Positions 58,618 through 64,000 of a stretch of DNA of 64,000 nucleotides are shown here, piece by piece. Positions within the stretch are counted from its first letter, which is position 1. Every line of letters begins with the position of its first letter. The translations under genes were made by a program, and so were the position numbers. Location of the stretch: contig NZ_CP019701.2 in the NCBI RefSeq assembly GCF_002005205.3, positions 2,939,351-3,003,350 of the forward strand. Reading direction: 5' to 3'. Source of the DNA: Rhizobium rhizogenes (GTDB lineage Bacteria; Pseudomonadota; Alphaproteobacteria; Rhizobiales; Rhizobiaceae). Below the pieces are notes generated by a model. The model was not told the origin of the DNA. It saw nothing but the letters and a program-made list of their open reading frames with translations, and did no database searches.

Positions 58618-60192
58618 TCAGCTGACCCTGACAGCAATATAGAGAAGCGTCAGCGCAATCACCCACAGCGCTATCCGGCCCCATTTTGTGTGGCGCGCCT
58701 CCGCCTTGCCGATGGCTTCCGCAGTCTGCGCGTCGAAACGCAGGCCATTCTCGCTCATATACATCAGATCAGAATGCAGTTTCTCCGTCTTGGCGGCGAT
58801 TTCCGGTGCTGCCTCGGCAAGTTTGAGGGCCGCCTTCACGCCATCCTTCAGATCGGTGGCAATGCGCTTCGGACCGAGATTGTCGCGGATCCAGCCGCCG
58901 ACCACCGGATCGGCCGCCTTCCACATGTTGAAACGCGGATTGAGCATGCGCGACACGCCTTCCACCACCACCATGGTCTTCTGCAGCATCACCAGTTCCG
59001 GCCGTGTTTCCATGTCGAAAAGCTCGGTCACTTCAAACAGCAGCGTCAGAAGCTTGCCCATGGAGATTGTCTCGGCCGGCTGGCCGTGAATCGGTTCGCC
59101 AATGGCGCGGATCGCCTGCGCGAAGCTCGCTTTATCGTGGTGGCCAGGCACATAGCCCGCCTCGAAATGCACTTCCGCCACCCGCATGTAATCGCGGGTA
59201 ATGAAGCCATAGAGGATTTCGGCGAGGAAGCGGCGTTCCTTTTTGCCAAGGCGTCCGGCAATGCCCATGTCCACGGCAACAATCATGCCCTGGGCATCGA
59301 CGAAGAGATTGCCGGGGTGCATGTCGGCATGGAAAAAACCGTCGCGCAGCGTGTGCCGCAGGAAAGACTGGATCAGGGTGTCGGCGAGCTGGTTCAGGTC
59401 GTGACCGGCAGCCTTTAGCCCCTCGATATCGGACATCTTGACGCCGTCGATCCACTCCATGGTGACGACATCGCGCCCGGTGCGTTCCCAGTCGACCTCG
59501 GGAACGCGGAATCCGGGGTCGTCCTTGGTGTTTTCCGCCAGTTCGGAAAGGGCTGCGGCCTCAAGCCGCAGATCCATCTCGATCTTGGTCGTCTGCTCCA
59601 GCGTGCGGGTGACCTCGACCGGTCGCAGGCGGCGGGCGGAGCGGACGAAGCGCTGCTGCAGGTCGGCGATCAAATACATCGCCTCGAGATCGTTCTGGAA
59701 ACGCTGGCGCACGCCGGGGCGGATAACCTTGACGGCGACCTTGCGCGGCCCCTTGGGTGTATCCACCATTGCCGGATGCACCTGGGCGATGGAGGCGGCG
59801 GCGATCGGATCGCCGAATTCCCTGTAGAGATCAGAAACCGATCGTCCGAGCGAACCTTCGATATTGGCCTTCGCGGCGGCGGCCGGGAAAAAGGCCATGC
59901 GGTCCTGAAGACTTGCAAGATCATCGGCGAAGTCAGCACCCACCACATCCGGCCGGGTGGCGAGAAACTGACCCATCTTCACATAAGAAGGTCCAAGCCG
60001 TTCGACGGCCACGGCCAGCCGGTCGCTGCGCTGGGCCCGTTTCGCCTTGCTGCGGGCGAACGGCTTCAGCAGCGTTTTCAGCAATTGTGCGGGAGCAGGA
60101 AGATCATCGGATGGCAAGGCCAGCACGACGCCTTCGCGCACGAGAACCCAGCCCACCCTTGCGAGGCGGAAATATGCGCCCAAAGTGCTCAT
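58618..60192 (-). CDS. ubiB: UbiB-family ubiquinone biosynthesis kinase-like protein
   Basis: A 524-residue atypical kinase (ADCK family) that supports ubiquinone synthesis. The KxGQ motif is in YVKMGQFLATRPDVV, the A-rich loop in IAAASIAQVHPA, and the catalytic region reads FFHADMHPGNLFV then VDMGIAGRL. The C-terminal tail has a membrane segment (IALWVIALTLLYIAV) expected for UbiB. It follows ubiE after 37 bp on the same strand. Confidence 0.95.
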   Translation of the reverse strand: MSTLGAYFRLARVGWVLVREGVVLALPSDDLPAPAQLLKTLLKPFARSKAKRAQRSDRLAVAVERLGPSYVKMGQFLATRPDVVGADFADDLASLQDRMAFFPAAAAKANIEGSLGRSVSDLYREFGDPIAAASIAQVHPAMVDTPKGPRKVAVKVIRPGVRQRFQNDLEAMYLIADLQQRFVRSARRLRPVEVTRTLEQTTKIEMDLRLEAAALSELAENTKDDPGFRVPEVDWERTGRDVVTMEWIDGVKMSDIEGLKAAGHDLNQLADTLIQSFLRHTLRDGFFHADMHPGNLFVDAQGMIVAVDMGIAGRLGKKERRFLAEILYGFITRDYMRVAEVHFEAGYVPGHHDKASFAQAIRAIGEPIHGQPAETISMGKLLTLLFEVTELFDMETRPELVMLQKTMVVVEGVSRMLNPRFNMWKAADPVVGGWIRDNLGPKRIATDLKDGVKAALKLAEAAPEIAAKTEKLHSDLMYMSENGLRFDAQTAEAIGKAEARHTKWGRIALWVIALTLLYIAVRVS

Positions 60193-60229
60193 GCTTATGC
60201 TTGTCTCCTGCTTCTGCCAGCCATGCGCC

Positions 60230-61006
60230 TTAAAGCTTCCAGCCGGAATGCAGGGCGGCGATGCCGCCGGTGTAATTGGTGTAGGTCACGCGGGAGAAGC
60301 CGGCGGTGCGGATCATCGATGCAAAATCTTCCTGATTGGGGAATTTGCGAATCGACTCGACCAGATATTGATAGGGTTCGGCGTCACCGGTGATCATCTT
60401 GCCGAATTGTGGAATGGCATTGAACGACCAGGCGTCATAGACGCGATCGAGAAGCGGCATTTCGACTTCGGAGAATTCCAGCACCAGCAACCGCCCGCCA
60501 CGCTTCAGCACGCGGTGGGCCTCCTTCAGCGCGGCGTCGATGCGCGGCACGTTGCGAATGCCGAAGGCGACGGTATAGGCATCGAAGCTATTCGCCTCGA
60601 AGGGCAGTTCCTCGGCATTGGCCTCAACGAAGGTCAGATTGTCGGAGAGTTTCTTTTTTGCCGCGCGCTCTTCGCCCACAGCCAGCATCGAGCCGTTAAT
60701 GTCGAGAACGGTGGCGTGCGCCAGGCGATTGGAGGCTTCAACGATGCGGAAGGCGATATCGCCGGTGCCGCCCGCCACGTCCAGCACCTTGTAGGAGGCG
60801 TCCTTGCGCGGCGAAAGCGAGGAGACCATGGCGTCCTTCCACAGCCGGTGCAGGCCCGCCGACATCACGTCATTCATGATATCGTAGCGTTTGGCCACCT
60901 TGTGGAAGACTTCGTTGACCAGCCCCTGCTTTTTGCCTTCGTCCACCTTGTGGAAGCCATAGGACGTTTCCATGCCACCTTCTGCGGTCGTACGGGCGTC
61001 GGTCAT
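60230..61006 (-). CDS. ubiE: Ubiquinone/menaquinone C-methyltransferase
   Basis: A 258-residue SAM methyltransferase for the C-methylation step in ubiquinone synthesis. [20 protein letters not shown] and [12 protein letters not shown] open the protein, [12 protein letters not shown] is the SAM loop and [14 protein letters not shown] and [11 protein letters not shown] are UbiE-specific. The divergent mutM starts 144 bp to the right. Confidence 0.96.
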   Translation of the reverse strand: MTDARTTAEGGMETSYGFHKVDEGKKQGLVNEVFHKVAKRYDIMNDVMSAGLHRLWKDAMVSSLSPRKDASYKVLDVAGGTGDIAFRIVEASNRLAHATVLDINGSMLAVGEERAAKKKLSDNLTFVEANAEELPFEANSFDAYTVAFGIRNVPRIDAALKEAHRVLKRGGRLLVLEFSEVEMPLLDRVYDAWSFNAIPQFGKMITGDAEPYQYLVESIRKFPNQEDFASMIRTAGFSRVTYTNYTGGIAALHSGWKL

Positions 61007-61149
61007 CGTCTGTCTCCATATTTATTGCGTGGCGGACCATAGCGGAAACGCCACGGCGGCGCTATCTGTTGCCGCATAGCTTAAGCGCGACATTTCGCGT
61101 GCATTGTATAGACCACATGGTCCTAACGATAAACTGCCGGATAAGCCAG

Positions 61150-62046
61150 ATGCCAGAATTGCCAGAAGTCGAAACCGTCAGGCGCGGCCTCGCCCCAGCC
61201 ATGGAAGGCGCAAGGGTCCGCAAGCTCCATCTTGGCCGCCCGGATCTGCGTTTTCCGTTTCCGGAAGATTTCGCGGCGCTTATTGAAGGCAAGGCGATCC
61301 TGTCTCTCGGCCGCCGGGCGAAATACCTCCTGATCGAGCTGGAGGACGGGCTGACCATCGTTGCCCATCTCGGCATGTCCGGTTCGTTCCGCATCGAGGC
61401 GGAAGTGGATGAAGCCGGCAATACGTCCGGCGCTTTTCATTATGCCCGCTCGAAGGACGGCAAGCACGACCATGTCGTCTTTCATCTGGAAAGGGGCGGA
61501 GAGCGTGCCTGTGTCGTCTATAATGATCCGCGTCGCTTCGGCTTCATGCATCTGGTGGAGCGCAACAGGCTTGATCTTTACCCGGCCTTTGCGGAGCTGG
61601 GGCCGGAACCAACAGGCAATGCGCTGAGCGCCGATTATCTGGCGAGCCGGTTCGATGGCAAAAGCCAGCCGTTGAAAAGTACGCTGCTGGACCAGAAGGT
61701 GATTGCCGGTCTCGGCAACATCTATGTCTGCGAGGCACTGTGGCGCGCCCATCTTTCACCCCTGCGGGCGGCGGGAACACTGGTCACGAAAACCGGCAAA
61801 CCCAAAGCGCAGCTAGTTGAACTGACGGAGAAGATCCGCGATGTCATCGCGGATGCGATCGCCGCTGGCGGCTCTTCCCTGCGCGACCATATCCAGACGG
61901 ACGGAACGCTTGGTTATTTTCAGCATTCCTTTTCGGTCTACGATCAGGAGGGCCAGCCTTGCCGGACACCCGGCTGCGGGGGTACGGTTGAAAGAGTGGT
62001 GCAGGCCGGTCGTTCGACCTTTTATTGCGCCGCCTGCCAGAAGTGA
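61150..62046 (+). CDS. mutM: Formamidopyrimidine-DNA glycosylase
   Basis: 298 residues from ATG 61150; the start must be here because the enzyme uses Pro2 ([13 protein letters not shown]) as its nucleophile. It removes 8-oxoguanine and ring-opened purines and nicks the [15 protein letters not shown] is the helix-two-turn-helix and the C-terminal zinc finger has four cysteines: CRTPGC and CAAC. It is slightly longer than E. coli MutM. Confidence 0.96.
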   Translation: MPELPEVETVRRGLAPAMEGARVRKLHLGRPDLRFPFPEDFAALIEGKAILSLGRRAKYLLIELEDGLTIVAHLGMSGSFRIEAEVDEAGNTSGAFHYARSKDGKHDHVVFHLERGGERACVVYNDPRRFGFMHLVERNRLDLYPAFAELGPEPTGNALSADYLASRFDGKSQPLKSTLLDQKVIAGLGNIYVCEALWRAHLSPLRAAGTLVTKTGKPKAQLVELTEKIRDVIADAIAAGGSSLRDHIQTDGTLGYFQHSFSVYDQEGQPCRTPGCGGTVERVVQAGRSTFYCAACQK

Positions 62047-62094
62047 CTGAGCCGGAAAACAACGGGCCGGAAATAGCGGAGAAGGGAGACTGCC

Positions 62095-62868
62095 GTGGAT
62101 TATGAAACGATACTGGTCGAGAAACGCGATGAGGTGGGCGTCATCACGCTCAACCGCCCGAAAGCGCTCAACGCTCTCAATTCGGTGCTTCTGAAGGAAC
62201 TTCGGCACATTCTCTCTTCATTTTCCGCCGATGATTCCATCGGTGCCATCATCATCACCGGCTCGGAAAAGGCATTTGCCGCAGGCGCCGACATCAAGGA
62301 GATGCAGGGGCTGGATTTCGTCGATGCCTATGTCGGTGATTTTCTCGGCGGCTGGGACGAGGTCGCGGCGACGAGGAAGCCGGTCATCGCCGCCGTTTCC
62401 GGTTTTGCGCTCGGCGGTGGCTGCGAACTGGCGATGATGTGCGATTTCATCATCGCGTCTGATACGGCAAAGTTCGGTCAGCCGGAGATCACGCTGGGCG
62501 TCATTCCCGGCATGGGCGGCTCACAGCGCCTCACGCGGGCGGTGGGCAAGGCAAAGGCGATGGATCTGGTTTTGACCGGGCGCATGATGGATGCGGCCGA
62601 GGCCGAGCGCGCCGGGCTCGTCTCGCGCATCGTGCCCGCGGAAAAACTGATGGAGGAGGCCGTGGAGGCCGCCACCCGCATTGCCTCGCTGTCACGCGCC
62701 TCGGTTCTCATGGCCAAGGAAAGCGTCAATCGCTCCTTCGAGGTCCCGCTTGCGGAAGGGCTGCGATATGAAAGGCGATCCTTCCAGTCGCTTTTCGCCA
62801 CGGCGGATCAGAAGGAGGGCATGGCCGCCTTCGTCGAAAAGCGCAAACCCGTTTTCCGGAATCGCTAA
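62095..62868 (+). CDS. Enoyl-CoA hydratase/isomerase
   Basis: 257 residues starting with GTG at 62095, a few bases after GGGAGA. It is a crotonase-fold enzyme: [11 protein letters not shown] and [15 protein letters not shown] form the oxyanion hole, and [20 protein letters not shown] holds the catalytic Glu pair. It is typical of the short-chain enoyl-CoA hydratase found next to mutM in rhizobia, active in fatty acid oxidation. Confidence 0.93.
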   Translation: MDYETILVEKRDEVGVITLNRPKALNALNSVLLKELRHILSSFSADDSIGAIIITGSEKAFAAGADIKEMQGLDFVDAYVGDFLGGWDEVAATRKPVIAAVSGFALGGGCELAMMCDFIIASDTAKFGQPEITLGVIPGMGGSQRLTRAVGKAKAMDLVLTGRMMDAAEAERAGLVSRIVPAEKLMEEAVEAATRIASLSRASVLMAKESVNRSFEVPLAEGLRYERRSFQSLFATADQKEGMAAFVEKRKPVFRNR

Positions 62869-62904
62869 GGATTCGGAATATCGGCGCTTTTAGCGTTTTG
62901 CGCG

Positions 62905-62933
62905 TTGACGGGTGCGCGCTTTAGCGGTATATG
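62905..62933 (+). promoter_or_regulatory. Strong promoter of rpsT
   Basis: TTGACG (62905-62910) and TATATG (62928-62933) with a 17-bp spacer, 130 bp ahead of rpsT. It predicts a leader of roughly 120 nt, long enough for S20 autoregulation. Confidence 0.7.
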
Positions 62934-63062
62934 CCCGCCCACGGTTAAGGAAAGCCATCCGGCTTGTCCGAAATTACTCCCGCATTCTTGGGTTACGTGA
63001 GGTCTTCGAACGACCCGATCCTCTGGTTGCGGAATTTGGTTTGAATTCGAAGAGAGGCATAC

Positions 63063-63329
63063 ATGGCCAATACAACTTCGGCGAAAAAGGCGACCCGCAA
63101 GATCGCTCGCCGTACCGCAGTCAACAAGGCTCGCCGTTCGCGCGTTCGTGGCTTCATCCGCAAGGTCGAGGAAGCAATCGCTACCGGTGATCTCGCAGTC
63201 GCTACCGAAGCTCTGAAGGCTGCTCAGCCGGAGATCCAGCGCGCCGCGACCAAGGGCGTTCTGCACGGCAACACGGCATCCCGCAAGGTGTCGCGTCTCG
63301 CACAGCGCGTGAAGGCTCTTTCCGCCTAA
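63063..63329 (+). CDS. rpsT: 30S ribosomal protein S20
   Basis: An 88-residue, very basic all-helical protein: [36 protein letters not shown] and [20 protein letters not shown] are diagnostic. GAAGAGAGG precedes the ATG. Its own promoter lies upstream and a terminator downstream. In rhizobia dnaA usually follows; it would lie beyond the right edge. Confidence 0.97.
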   Translation: MANTTSAKKATRKIARRTAVNKARRSRVRGFIRKVEEAIATGDLAVATEALKAAQPEIQRAATKGVLHGNTASRKVSRLAQRVKALSA

Positions 63330-63355
63330 TCCGGCTAATCACAAATAATTATTCA

Positions 63356-63384
63356 AAAAGCCTGGTCTTTTGACCGGGCTTTTT
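63356..63384 (+). terminator. Intrinsic terminator of rpsT
   Basis: AAAAAGCCTGGTC (63356-63368) pairs with GACCGGGCTTTTT (63372-63384), with one G-T pair and a T-run on the 3' side. It starts 27 bp after the rpsT stop. Confidence 0.92.
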
Positions 63385-64000
63385 CTGATTCTAACCGCAT
63401 GTTAATCTTTCCTACCGTAACGTGACAAACGCGTGTCAGATGGACGACAGGAAAAATGAAGTAAAAACAAATACTTGCCGGAGGTCTTCCGGAAAATGAG
63501 AAGCTTTCTCTACGGAAGTCGGGACAAGTTTTGAGTCAAGAAGATTTTTATTTTTTTGCCAAAAGCGGCTCTCAAAAATTGCCAAAATTGAATCTCATTG
63601 ATTCATAAGCGATTCTGCTTCGCACCTCGTCGGTGATGCAAAACGGCCTTTGTGAGTCAATGGCCGATCTGAGTTTTTGCAGAAAAAACGCCATTGATCT
63701 CTCACCACGATCCTGCCTAAATGCATTCCAACAAGGGGTGCGGATCTCAGTCCACAGATTATCTCGATGATCGTATCGACGATATTCACCTTCTTGCTGG
63801 CGGGTCTTTCGAGATCCGTTTTCTCAGGTCATGGAGCTTTTTGTGCCGTTTCGGTCTCGGAACGGGCAGGGGTTTTTTGTCCTCAAGAATGCGCCTTAAG
63901 GTTGTAACGAAAGGAGCGTTTTTAGCGTGTCGCAGGCCTCTCCATGAAGGGGAGGGAAATGGGATAACCGGCTCGCAAACGAGTAGTAGCCTTTGACGTT
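63385..64000. other. Non-coding region, probable dnaA leader
   Basis: About 615 bp with no coding frame I can support. It contains a long AT-rich tract around 63540-63600 (ATTTTTATTTTTTTGCC) suitable for a promoter, and short inverted repeats. By rhizobial gene order, dnaA should start to the right. I found no clear copies of the DnaA box TTATCCACA, so I do not call an origin. Confidence 0.45.

Noticed and set aside
63748..63756. DnaA box near the right edge
   Set aside because: CAGTCCACA differs from TTATCCACA at three positions and stands alone, so no origin is called.

Overview
The window looks like the circular chromosome of an Agrobacterium-type alphaproteobacterium (Rhizobiales). The reasons are high-GC coding, an Agrobacterium-type phospholipid N-methyltransferase (pmtA), a PhoB-box-controlled ugp operon, and the rhizobial order dut-prfC-coaBC ... 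ubiB-ubiE-mutM-enoyl-CoA hydratase-rpsT that leads into the expected dnaA just past the right edge. Most of the window is ordinary core genome. One ~18.4 kb block (about 2994-21367) is an integrated island.

Region 1-2990: the 5' part of a 2'-5' RNA ligase family gene running off the left edge, an isoprenylcysteine-methyltransferase-like membrane enzyme, a TetR regulator with a palindromic operator over its own start, and a small membrane protein.

Region 2994-21367 is a genomic island at the 3' end of guaA. The last codons of guaA (21358-21367) are repeated at 2994-3003 in the same orientation. Five copies of the 9-mer ATACCGTCA lie just inside the two ends, arranged like integrase arm sites. 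No integrase remains; a decayed IS21-family element occupies the place where one would be expected. The cargo is one leftward gene set: an AbiE-type pair (AbiEi-like regulator, AbiEii nucleotidyltransferase toxin), a giant 1722-aa DEAD/DUF1998 helicase, a SNF2-family helicase, a 1450-aa Eco57I-like adenine methyltransferase, a Rad50/SMC-like ATPase with a CPxC hook, and an HNH endonuclease. The helicase/SNF2/methyltransferase core resembles class 1 DISARM, with the DrmA and DrmB functions apparently fused in a DruE-sized protein. The ATPase-HNH pair at the end recalls Septu. I do not recognise this combination as a named system, and it is the main candidate for a new one.

Region 21356-34900: guaA, an MTA/SAH nucleosidase with a PaaI thioesterase, TspO, a four-gene periplasmic module (imelysin, di-heme cytochrome, imelysin, DUF1513) of the kind linked to iron, then rsmB, an RlpA-like protein, an SDR, queG (no normal start codon for its conserved N-terminus) and a GST.

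Region 35000-51300: uppP, a tiny exported peptide, an NDUFA9-like protein, DUF1330, pyrF, a histidine phosphatase-fold protein without the usual RHG motif, pmtA, dnaN, rsmI-yraN, a hexapeptide acetyltransferase, ugpBAEC behind a three-repeat Pho box, a cupin, gshB and comM.

Region 51500-64000: cysK, a LysE exporter, dut, prfC, coaBC, a MmcQ/YjbR protein, a sterol-desaturase-family hydroxylase, a Cys-rich exported protein with two near-identical repeats, ubiB, ubiE, mutM, enoyl-CoA hydratase and rpsT. About 600 bp of apparently non-coding DNA follows, probably the dnaA leader. I saw no rRNA, tRNA or CRISPR.
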